Positions 1 to 7,173 of a DNA stretch of 64,000 nt are shown here, piece by piece. The translations under genes and the position numbers were made by a program. Numbering within the stretch: the stretch's first letter is position 1; the number at the start of each line of letters is the position of its first letter. Under the pieces are notes generated by a model. It ran no database searches and was not told where the DNA came from. It saw only the letters and a list, made by a program, of their open reading frames with translations. Location: the NCBI RefSeq assembly GCF_002803085.1, contig NZ_NNBJ01000030.1:1-64000 (forward strand), read 5' to 3'. Source of the stretch: Streptomyces sp. CB01201. Lineage in GTDB: Bacteria; Actinomycetota; Actinomycetes; Streptomycetales; Streptomycetaceae.

Positions 1-358
1 TCGGGCCCGATTCCCGGTCTCCCGGGGCCAAGTCGGCTTGTCTTCCCGGCTGTTGGGCCGTTCGGACTCCCGAACCCTAGCGGATTTTCCCGGCAACCCG
101 TAATCGGGGCTTCCGGTCCCAATCGAAATGAATTCGGCATGCCGAAAACACTCCCGGTTGGGAGATCGTGCTGAGTTGGGGTGCCGCAGAAGCTGCGGCG
201 GACGGTTGTCGCAGAACCGATACGGCTCCGTGGCAACCCGAAGAACTTTACGGATCGGGACGGTCCGTGTCAACCCCGACCCCGGCTCCTGTCCACTGGT
301 TTTTCACCGGTCTCTGTCGAGGGGTCCCATCACCCGCCGCGTCACCTCGGTGAACGTC
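1..358. other. No gene recognised at left edge
   Basis: I see no convincing gene in this stretch. Frames that stay open here lack a ribosome binding site, a recognisable domain and conserved-looking composition. The right part holds the region downstream of the MarR gene stop. Confidence 0.5.
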
Positions 359-925
359 TCAGTCGAGGTCGGTGAGCCGGCCGCCCGCGTCCGGCTGGGC
401 GTGCTCCACCCTGCGGAGCAGGCGGATCAGCATTTCGCCCAGGACGCCGCGCTCCTGCGGGGAGAGGTCCTGGAGGAGGTCCTCCTCGAAGTCGCTGGCC
501 ATGCGCATGGCCTCCAGCCACTTCGTCCGGCCGTCGTCCGTCAGCTCGACGATGACGCGCACCCGGTTGTTCTCGTCCCGGTCCCGCGTGACCAGGCCCT
601 CGCCGGCCATGCGGTCGATCCGGTGCGTCATCGCGGCCGGGGTGAGGCCGAGGCGCTTGGCGAGTTCGCCGGGGCCCAGGCGGTAGGGCTCGCCCGCGAG
701 CAGCAGGGTCTTGAGGACCTCCCACTCGGCGTTGCTGATGCCGAGCGCGGCGACCTGGCGGCCGTACGCGACGTTCATCCGGCGGTTGAGGCGGCCCAAG
801 GCCGACACGACCTTTTCGACCTGGGGGTCGAGGTCGCGGTACTCCCGCTGGTACGCGGCGATCTGCTCGTCGAGGGTCGGCTCCTGTGGGCCGTCGGGCT
901 CGGCGGGCTCGGGGGTCTCAGCCAT
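359..925 (-). CDS. MarR family transcriptional regulator
   Basis: A 188-residue protein with the MarR winged-helix layout. The HTH lies at about residues 84-112 (GPGELAKRLGLTPAAMTHRI), followed by the wing with the typical D-R-D-E-N-N-R turn at about 115-121. Helices on both sides would form the dimer interface. The acidic N-terminal 25 residues look disordered. The ATG start follows a purine-rich stretch and the length fits the family. It is divergent from an MFS transporter gene across about 170 bp, the classic arrangement in which a MarR protein represses the efflux pump and itself and is released by a small ligand. The ligand cannot be read from the sequence. Function as a MarR regulator is well supported; control of the transporter is inferred from position. 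Confidence 0.92.
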   Translation of the reverse strand: MAETPEPAEPDGPQEPTLDEQIAAYQREYRDLDPQVEKVVSALGRLNRRMNVAYGRQVAALGISNAEWEVLKTLLLAGEPYRLGPGELAKRLGLTPAAMTHRIDRMAGEGLVTRDRDENNRVRVIVELTDDGRTKWLEAMRMASDFEEDLLQDLSPQERGVLGEMLIRLLRRVEHAQPDAGGRLTDLD

Positions 926-977
926 GTCGCGAGTATGGCACGGGGTTCGTTGGCGTCTAAGTCCTTGAGTGTGTATT

Positions 978-991
978 GTTAAGGCTCTAAC
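978..991. promoter_or_regulatory. Possible MarR operator in divergent promoter region
   Basis: The AT-rich spacer between the marR-like and MFS genes contains GTTAAGGCTCTAAC, a short inverted repeat with GTTA/TAAC outer arms, next to further TTA/TAA-rich words. This is where an operator would lie if the MarR protein controls both genes. The arms are short, so this is only a candidate. Confidence 0.3.
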
Positions 992-1098
992 TTTAGTGTT
1001 GAAGTCTTCAGATCTGAGCCCTTCACGTTCGAGCCCAACCGCTCACGTCCCCGGGCGACCCAGGTTCTCCAAGCTTCCAGACCCCCAAGGTGGTGAGT

Positions 1099-2391
1099 GT
1101 GACCAAGGCGATGGGTGCAGCGATGCGCCGGATCCAGGCAGGTAACGCGCTGAGCGCGTTCGGACTCGGATTCACCGTTCCGTACCTCTATGTCTATGTG
1201 GCCCAGGTGCGAGACCTGGGCGCGACGACGGCCGGTGTCGTGCTCGCCGTCTTCGCCATGGCCGCGCTCGTGGTGCTGCCGTTCACCGGTCGTGTCATCG
1301 ACCGGCGCGGGCCGCTGCCGGTGCTGGTCGGCGCGGCGCTGCTCGCCTCCGTCGGCGCGCTGAGCATGGGCTTCGCCTCCAGCGTGCCCGCCGCCGTGGC
1401 CTCGGCCGCACTGCTCGGCGCCGGCACCGCCGTGATGCAGCCCGCGCTCGCGACGATGATCGTCTGGTGCTCCGGTCCCGCGACCCGCACCCGCGCCTTC
1501 GCCATGCAGTTCTTCCTGCAGAACCTCGGGCTCGGCATCGGCGGGCTCATCGGCGGCCAGATCGTCGACAAGAGCCGTCCGGACACCTTCATCCTGCTGT
1601 TCTCCATCGAGGCCGCGATGTTCCTGGTGCTCGCCGGAGTCGCCGCGTCCGTGCGGATGCCGCGCGCGGTCACCGTTCCGGACGCGCGTCCCAAGGGTGA
1701 GCAGGGCGCCGGCGGCGGGATCCGGGCGATCCTCGGGCACCGGGCGATGGTGCAGCTGTGCGTGCTCGGCTTCGTGGTGTTCTTCGCCTGCTACGGCCAG
1801 TTCGAGTCCGGGCTCGCCGCGTACGGGACCGAGGCGGCCGGGATCCAGCCCTCGACGCTCGGTCTCGCACTGGCCGCCAACACGGCCGTCATCGTGATCG
1901 CGCAGTTCCTGGTGCTGAAGTTCGTGGAGCGCCGGCGCCGCAGCCGGGTCATCGCGTCCGTCGGTCTGATCTGGGCCGTGGCGTGGATCGCGGCCGGTTA
2001 CGCCGGGCTCGGACACGGCAGCCAGGCGATGGCGACGGCCGCCTTCGTCTCGACGTACGCGCTGTTCGGGCTCGGCGAGGCGATGCTGTCGCCGACCGTG
2101 GCGCCGCTCGTCGCCGATCTCGCGCCGGAGTCGATGGTCGGGCAGTACAACTCGGCGTTCGCGCTGGTCAAGCAGCTCGCGCTGGCCGTCGGCCCGGCGG
2201 TCGGCGGACCGATGGGCGCCGCGCTGCACGGCCCGTACATCGTGACGTTCGTACTGTTCTCGCTCGGGATCACCTTCCTCGCGCTGCGGCTCGGCAAGAG
2301 GCTCACGCTCGCGCAGGACCATCCGATGCTCGCGAGCGGCTCGCGCGTGGTCGCGGTGCACCTGCCGGAGCAGACGCCCGCCAACGCCTGA
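1099..2391 (+). CDS. MFS transporter, probable drug or metabolite efflux
   Basis: A protein of about 430 residues with twelve hydrophobic segments and the MFS signature after helix 2 (FTGRVIDRRGPLPVLVG, matching G-x-x-x-D-R-x-G-R/P), so a proton-coupled major facilitator in the cytoplasmic membrane. A longer charged loop near residues 195-215 (DARPKGEQGAGGG) separates the two six-helix halves. I prefer the GTG at 1099 because AAGGTGG lies 5 bases upstream; GTG at 1090 and ATG at 1111 are alternatives. Divergence from a MarR regulator suggests inducible efflux. The substrate is unknown. The gene converges on the phosphatase gene to its right, with 92 bp between the stops. Confidence 0.9.
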   Translation: MTKAMGAAMRRIQAGNALSAFGLGFTVPYLYVYVAQVRDLGATTAGVVLAVFAMAALVVLPFTGRVIDRRGPLPVLVGAALLASVGALSMGFASSVPAAVASAALLGAGTAVMQPALATMIVWCSGPATRTRAFAMQFFLQNLGLGIGGLIGGQIVDKSRPDTFILLFSIEAAMFLVLAGVAASVRMPRAVTVPDARPKGEQGAGGGIRAILGHRAMVQLCVLGFVVFFACYGQFESGLAAYGTEAAGIQPSTLGLALAANTAVIVIAQFLVLKFVERRRRSRVIASVGLIWAVAWIAAGYAGLGHGSQAMATAAFVSTYALFGLGEAMLSPTVAPLVADLAPESMVGQYNSAFALVKQLALAVGPAVGGPMGAALHGPYIVTFVLFSLGITFLALRLGKRLTLAQDHPMLASGSRVVAVHLPEQTPANA

Positions 2392-2483
2392 CCGGCCAGG
2401 GCCTGCCCGTCGGAGCCGGCCGCCGTCCGTGCCGCAGCGGGCGAACCGCTCATGGACCGTCGGCCACGGCCCGAGGCGGGGCC

Positions 2484-4124
2484 TCAGGGCCTGCCGGGCA
2501 GCGCGAACTCGCACCACACCGCTTTGCCGCCGCCCGGCGTGCGGCGCGAACCCCAGGACGAGGCGATCGTCGCGACGATCGAGATGCCTCGTCCTGCTTC
2601 GTCCCCGGGCTCGGCGCGGCGGCGCCTCGGCAGGTGGTCGTCGCCGTCCGTCACCTCGATGATCAGACGGCGGTCGGTGCGGCGGAGCCGCAGGCGCATC
2701 GGCGGGGTGCCGTGCTGGAGCGAGTTGGCCACCAGCTCGCTCGCGGCCAGCACGCCCAGGTCGCGCAGCTCCACCGGGAAGCGCCAGGAGGCGAGCACGC
2801 CCGAGGCGAACGCCCGGGCGCGCGGGGCCGCCTCGATGCCGCCGAGCAGGTCGAGGGCCGCGTTGTGGAAGAGCTCGGCGGCCGGGCCCGTACGGGCCGG
2901 GTGCTGGCAGACCAGGACCGCGACGTCGTCGTCGTGCTCGGCGGTGACGCCGAGCGAGCGCAGCAGCCGGTCGCACACCACCTGCGGGGTGCCGACCGCG
3001 CCGGACAGAGCGCGCTCCAGGGCGGCCACGCCCTCGTCGATGTCCTCCCGGCGCCGCTCGACCAGGCCGTCCGTATAGAGGACGGCGGTGGCGCCCGGCG
3101 GCAGGGCGATCGTGCCCGAGGTGTGCAGCCAGCCGCCGGTGCCGAGCGGCGGGCCCGTCGGGTCCTCGGCCCGGTGGACGGTGCCGTCCTCGTGGCGTAC
3201 CAGGACGGGCAGATGGCCCGCCGACGCGTACACCAGGCGGCCCTCGTTGGGGTCGTGCACGGCGTAGACACAGGTGGCGATCTGGCTGGCGTCGATCTCG
3301 GCGGCCAGGCCGTCCAGGAGCTGGAGCACCTCGTGCGGGGGCAGGTCGAGGCGCGCGTACGCCCGCACCGCGGTGCGGAGTTGGCCCATCACGGCGGCGG
3401 CGCGCACGCCGCGGCCCATCACGTCGCCGATGACGAGCGCGGTCCGGCCGGCGCCCAGGGTGATCACGTCGTACCAGTCGCCGCCGACCGCCGCGTCCGT
3501 GCCGCCGGGCTGGTAGGTGGCGGCGACCCGCAGGTCGTCGGGCTGCTCCAGCTCCTGCGGGAGCAGGGAGCGCTGGAGGGTGACGGCGGTCTCGCGGTGG
3601 CGGCGCTCGCTGGTGCGCAGCCGCTCGGCGGCCTCGGCGTGGTCGGTGACGTCGGCGGCGAAGACGAGCACACCGCCTTCGGCGTGGCCGGGGATCTCGA
3701 CCGGGGTGCACGTCACCGTGTACGACCCGGCGGCCCGGGTCTTGCGGGACTTGACCGTACGGGGCTTGCCGCTGCGCAGCACCTGGTCCATCAGCGGGAG
3801 CAGGCCCAGCTCGTCGAGCTCGGGGAGCGCCTTGGCGGCCGGGGCGCCGAGCGGGCGGTGGCCGAAGGCCGCGGCGTAGGCGTCGTTGACGTACGCGATG
3901 CGGTGCTCGGGGCCGTGCAGGAGCGCGACCAGGGCGGGGAGCTGGCCCAGGACGTCGCGCACGGAGAGGTCGTCCAGGACCGGGGGCTCGGCCGTGTCGT
4001 CCGGCCAGGGCTGCGGCTGCGGCCCGGATTCGCCGCGGGCGGCGGGCACGGAGCCCCGGTCGGTCCGTGCTGCGGCGCGGCGCTGCGTACCGGGGAGCCG
4101 GGCGCTCCAACGCGTGAAGTTCAC
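2484..4124 (-). CDS. PAS-PP2C(SpoIIE)-HATPase regulatory phosphatase
   Basis: About 546 residues with three modules in order. A PAS domain (about 55-165, with IAYVNDAYAAAFG) comes first. A PP2C/SpoIIE-type phosphatase follows (about 185-395), with metal-binding motifs GGDWYDV, GDVMGRG, YTDGLVE and DDDVAVLV. A HATPase_c anti-sigma kinase-like domain ends the protein (about 405-546, ELVANSLQHG and GRGISIV). Such proteins run partner-switching circuits in Streptomyces, dephosphorylating anti-sigma antagonists and possibly also phosphorylating them. The PAS domain probably senses a small molecule or redox state. The frame is open far upstream; GTG at 4124 is the best local start but lacks a strong ribosome site, so the N-terminus is uncertain. 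Confidence 0.9.
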   Translation of the reverse strand: MNFTRWSARLPGTQRRAAARTDRGSVPAARGESGPQPQPWPDDTAEPPVLDDLSVRDVLGQLPALVALLHGPEHRIAYVNDAYAAAFGHRPLGAPAAKALPELDELGLLPLMDQVLRSGKPRTVKSRKTRAAGSYTVTCTPVEIPGHAEGGVLVFAADVTDHAEAAERLRTSERRHRETAVTLQRSLLPQELEQPDDLRVAATYQPGGTDAAVGGDWYDVITLGAGRTALVIGDVMGRGVRAAAVMGQLRTAVRAYARLDLPPHEVLQLLDGLAAEIDASQIATCVYAVHDPNEGRLVYASAGHLPVLVRHEDGTVHRAEDPTGPPLGTGGWLHTSGTIALPPGATAVLYTDGLVERRREDIDEGVAALERALSGAVGTPQVVCDRLLRSLGVTAEHDDDVAVLVCQHPARTGPAAELFHNAALDLLGGIEAAPRARAFASGVLASWRFPVELRDLGVLAASELVANSLQHGTPPMRLRLRRTDRRLIIEVTDGDDHLPRRRRAEPGDEAGRGISIVATIASSWGSRRTPGGGKAVWCEFALPGRP

Positions 4125-4281
4125 GGTGTTCCAAGCCTCGTGTGTTGCTGCGGGTGCTGTGCTGCCGGTTCCGGCCGCGGGGGCTCTGCCGCCGGTGGTG
4201 TGGTGTCGGTCCTTGTGCGGTGCTGAGTGCGGTGCTGGATCGGTCGCGGGATCACTCTGTGCAGGTGTGGGCCCACCTATG

Positions 4282-4300
4282 GTCACACGTCCAGTGTGAC
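4282..4300. promoter_or_regulatory. Perfect inverted repeat upstream of PP2C gene
   Basis: GTCACAC and GTGTGAC arms are separated by 5 bases. The repeat lies between the NADH dehydrogenase stop and the phosphatase start, both on the minus strand. No T-run follows, so an operator is as likely as a terminator. Confidence 0.4.
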
Positions 4301-4318
4301 GGACCGCACTGACAACCG

Positions 4319-5689
4319 TCAGTCGCCGTGGGGCGACGGGCCCTTGGCGGGCGGGCCGCCGCCCGCGGCGATCTCGAACTCGGCCCGCGGGTGCTCCAGC
4401 GAGCCGAGCGAGACGATCTCCCGTTTGAAGAGCCCGGCGAGGGTCCATTCGGCGAGCACACGGGCCTTGCGGTTGAAGGTGGGGACGCGGCTCAAGTGGT
4501 AGGCGCGGTGCATGAACCAGGCCGGGTAGCCCTTGAGCCTGCGGCCGTAGACATGGGCGACGCCCTTGTGCAGGCCGAGTGAGGCGACCGAGCCGACGTA
4601 CTTGTGCCGGTACTCCTTCAGTTCGCCGCCCCGCACCGCCGACGCGATGTTCTCGGCGAGCACCTTCGCCTGGCGCACGGCGTGCTGCGCGTTGGGCGCG
4701 CACTCCTTGCCCTTCTCGTCCGAGGTGAGGTCGGGGACGGCGGCCGCGTCGCCGGCCGCCCAGGCGTGTTCGGTGCCGGCGACGCGCAGTTCGGCGGTGC
4801 ACTCGATCCGGCCGCGTTCGGTCAGGGGCAGATCGGTGGCGGCCAGGACCGGGGCGGGCTTGACCCCGGCCGTCCACACGACGGTCCGGGTGGGGAAGCG
4901 GGCGCCGTCGCTGAGGACCGCGATCCGGTGCTCGCAGCTGTCGAGCCGGGTCTCCAGGCGTACGTCGATGTTGCGGGCGCGCAGTTCGCGGATCGCGTAC
5001 CGGCCCATCTCCTCGCCGACCTCGGGCAGGATCCGGTCGCTCGCCTCGACGAGGATCCACTTCAGGTCCTCGGGGCGGATGTTGTGGTAGTACCGCGCGG
5101 TGTAGCGGGCCATGTCCTCCAGCTCGGCGAGCGCTTCGACGCCCGCGTAGCCGCCGCCGACGAACACGAAGGTCAGGGCCGCGTCCCGGATGGCCGGGTC
5201 GCGTGTGGAGGAGGCGATGTCCATCTGCTCGATGACGTGGTTGCGCAGGCCGATGGCCTCCTCCACGGTCTTGAAGCCGATGGCGTAGTCGGCGAGGCCG
5301 GGGACCGGCAGGGTGCGCGAGACCGAGCCGGGCGCGAGGACGAGTTCGTCGTACGTCAGCCGAATGGCGCCGGTGCCGTCCTCGGGCGAGGCGAGGGTGG
5401 TGACGGTCGCGGTGCGCCGCGCGTGGTCGACGCGGTCGGCTTCGCCGATGACGATCCGGCACCGGTCCAGGACCCGGCGCAGCGGCACCACGACATGGCG
5501 CGGGGAGATGCTTCCGGCCGCCGCCTCGGGCAGGAACGGCTGGTACGTCATGTACGGGTCCGGGGCCACCACGGTGATCTCGGCCGCCCCGCTCCGCAGC
5601 TCTGCCTTGAGCTGCCGTTGCAGACGCAGCGCCGTGTACATCCCGACGTATCCGCCGCCGACCACGAGAATGCGCACAGGTTCTGTCAC
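4319..5689 (-). CDS. ndh: Type II NADH dehydrogenase (NDH-2)
   Basis: About 456 residues of the two-dinucleotide-binding flavoprotein family. The FAD-binding motif is at the N-terminus (ILVVGGGYVGMYTALRL), followed by the quinone-reductase-like segment PYMTYQPFLPEAAAGSI. The NADH-binding motif is in the middle (FVFVGGGYAGVEALAEL), and the C-terminal half has the FAD-contact block ECAPNAQHAVRQ. The C-terminal amphipathic helices around FMHRAYHLSRVPTFNRKAR fit monotopic membrane attachment. The enzyme oxidises NADH and reduces menaquinone without pumping protons. The frame is open further upstream, but conserved sequence begins at GTG 5689 (GTG 5692 is equally possible). It lies upstream of the PP2C gene on the same strand, about 195 bp apart. 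Confidence 0.88.
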   Translation of the reverse strand: MTEPVRILVVGGGYVGMYTALRLQRQLKAELRSGAAEITVVAPDPYMTYQPFLPEAAAGSISPRHVVVPLRRVLDRCRIVIGEADRVDHARRTATVTTLASPEDGTGAIRLTYDELVLAPGSVSRTLPVPGLADYAIGFKTVEEAIGLRNHVIEQMDIASSTRDPAIRDAALTFVFVGGGYAGVEALAELEDMARYTARYYHNIRPEDLKWILVEASDRILPEVGEEMGRYAIRELRARNIDVRLETRLDSCEHRIAVLSDGARFPTRTVVWTAGVKPAPVLAATDLPLTERGRIECTAELRVAGTEHAWAAGDAAAVPDLTSDEKGKECAPNAQHAVRQAKVLAENIASAVRGGELKEYRHKYVGSVASLGLHKGVAHVYGRRLKGYPAWFMHRAYHLSRVPTFNRKARVLAEWTLAGLFKREIVSLGSLEHPRAEFEIAAGGGPPAKGPSPHGD

Positions 5690-5905
5690 CACCCCATGAC
5701 GCAACGGGCCTCGGGCTTTGTCCACAGCCCCGACAAATTGTGTGACTGGAGGGCACTGCTGGGGCGGGTGGCGACTTCTCGCAAGGATGAGGGCAGACCC
5801 GCAGGTCAGGGGGTGAGTGACACGTGCTGGGGCGGGCCCGATTCGGTCAGGTTTCGGTCTTTGGTCCGATCGGGGGGCACACCGTGCGGAGGAACCTCTT
5901 CTGAA

Positions 5906-5920
5906 TTGAGTCCGGCTCAA
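5906..5920. promoter_or_regulatory. Inverted repeat in ndh/tetR divergent region
   Basis: TTGAG-TCCGG-CTCAA is a perfect 5-bp-arm inverted repeat about 97 bp upstream of the TetR start and about 217 bp upstream of ndh. TetR proteins usually bind palindromes in their own divergent promoter region, so this is the best local operator candidate. Short arms keep confidence low. Confidence 0.35.
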
Positions 5921-6016
5921 CTATGTTCGTATTCCGTCGAGGTGCCGGGTGATGACCGGGTCTTGGCTGTCAGGGGCGGGGAGTCTCCGGGGGGAGACGT
6001 TAATACCGGGGGATAA

Positions 6017-6961
6017 ATGCACATTCAGGACTCTCATTGGCAGACCGCCGTCGCGGCGTCCGACGGAAACGGTCGCGTGGGTACGGGTCCGAGCGGCGGC
6101 GGATCGCGTTCCGCGCCGTTGCGGGTGGATGCCCAGCGCAACCTTGAGCACGTACTGCGCGCGGCGCGCGAGGTGTTCGGCGAGCTCGGCTACGGGGCGC
6201 CGATGGAGGACGTGGCGCGCCGGGCCCGGGTCGGGGTGGGCACGGTCTACCGGCGCTTCCCCAGCAAGGACGTCCTGGTGCGGCGGATAGCCGAGGAGGA
6301 GACGGCGCGTCTGACGGAACAGGCGCGCACGGCCCTCGGCCAGGAGGACGAGCCCTGGTCGGCGCTCTCCCGCTTCCTGCGCACCTCGGTGGCCTCGGGC
6401 GCCGGACGGCTGCTCCCGCCCCAGGTGCTGCGGGTCGGCAGGGACGCCGAGCAGTCCGACGAGGTGCGTCCCGAGGGCGTACGGCCGGAGGCGCCCCGGA
6501 CCGACGGTCCCCGGGCCGATGTCTCCCGGGCGGATGGCTCGCGAGCGGACGGGCCCCGGGTCGACGGACTGCGGGTCGAAGGACTGCGGTCGGACGGACT
6601 GCGGACGGACGGACTGCGGGCCGACGGCGTACGGGACGGGTTCGACGAGGCGCGGGTGCCGCAGCAGCGTCAGGTCGGCACGGCCGAGCAGGGTGCCGGC
6701 TGGGGCCGGGTCGTCGAGCAGCGGGCGGCGCCCGAGCCGGAGCTGGACGACGCCGGAGCGGCCGAGCTGCTCGACGTGGTGGGGCAGTTGGTGGACCGGG
6801 CCCGTGCGGCGGGTGCGCTGCGCGTCGATGTGACCGTGGCCGATGTGCTCCTGGTGATAGCCACGGCGGCGCCCTCGCTGCCGGACGCCGTCCAACAGGC
6901 GGCGGCCTCGGCGCGGTTGCTCGACATCCTCCTGGAGGGGCTTCGCTCGCGGCCGTCCTGA
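6017..6961 (+). CDS. TetR/AcrR family regulator with RxDG repeat insert
   Basis: A 314-residue protein, longer than the usual 190-230. The TetR HTH is at about residues 40-85 (RNLEHVLRAAREVFGELGYG, MEDVARRARVGVGTVYRRFPSKD). The ligand and dimer domain begins normally but is split at about residues 150-208 by a low-complexity run of R-x-D/E-G units. Normal helical sequence resumes with ELDDAGAAELLDVVGQLVDRA and ends near LLDILLEGLRSR. ATG 6017 follows GGGGGATAA. The gene diverges from ndh. The target is unknown; the divergent ndh or the gene's own promoter are plausible. The insert is probably a solvent-exposed loop grown by slippage. Confidence 0.88.
   Translation: MHIQDSHWQTAVAASDGNGRVGTGPSGGGSRSAPLRVDAQRNLEHVLRAAREVFGELGYGAPMEDVARRARVGVGTVYRRFPSKDVLVRRIAEEETARLTEQARTALGQEDEPWSALSRFLRTSVASGAGRLLPPQVLRVGRDAEQSDEVRPEGVRPEAPRTDGPRADVSRADGSRADGPRVDGLRVEGLRSDGLRTDGLRADGVRDGFDEARVPQQRQVGTAEQGAGWGRVVEQRAAPEPELDDAGAAELLDVVGQLVDRARAAGALRVDVTVADVLLVIATAAPSLPDAVQQAAASARLLDILLEGLRSRPS
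6463..6640 (+). repeat. In-frame 15-bp repeats encoding R-x-D-G units in tetR
   Basis: The DNA repeats degenerate 15-base blocks around GGTCGACGGACTGCG, reading as RPEG, RTDGP, RADVS, RADGS, RADGP, RVDGL, RVEGL, RSDGL, RTDGL, RADGV. All copies keep the frame, as expected for a coding microsatellite-like expansion. Confidence 0.85.
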
Positions 6962-7173
6962 GGGTCAACTCTCGTACGAACTGAGCGGGTTGAACCCCAA
7001 CGGACGACCGCGCCCGAGCTGTGCAGCCTTCCCCGAAAGAGTGATGGCTAGTGCTCGGGTGCGGTAAGTGTCCCCGGATGAGTGGTTGCCGGGTCTGACA
7101 CTCGGCTCCGCTTGCGCTCTGTGGCAGGCTTGCCCGGTGGTCGGGTCTGGGCGTGCTTACGGGAGCTTCCGCT

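Noticed and set aside
979..4134. Very long minus-strand open frame across the MFS and phosphatase genes
   Set aside because: It is antisense to the MFS gene and out of frame with the phosphatase, with Arg/Pro-rich composition typical of GC-rich shadow frames.
5921..6895. Minus-strand ORF opposite the TetR gene
   Set aside because: Its repeats (PQSVRPQS) merely mirror the coding repeat of the TetR gene; no ribosome site or family.
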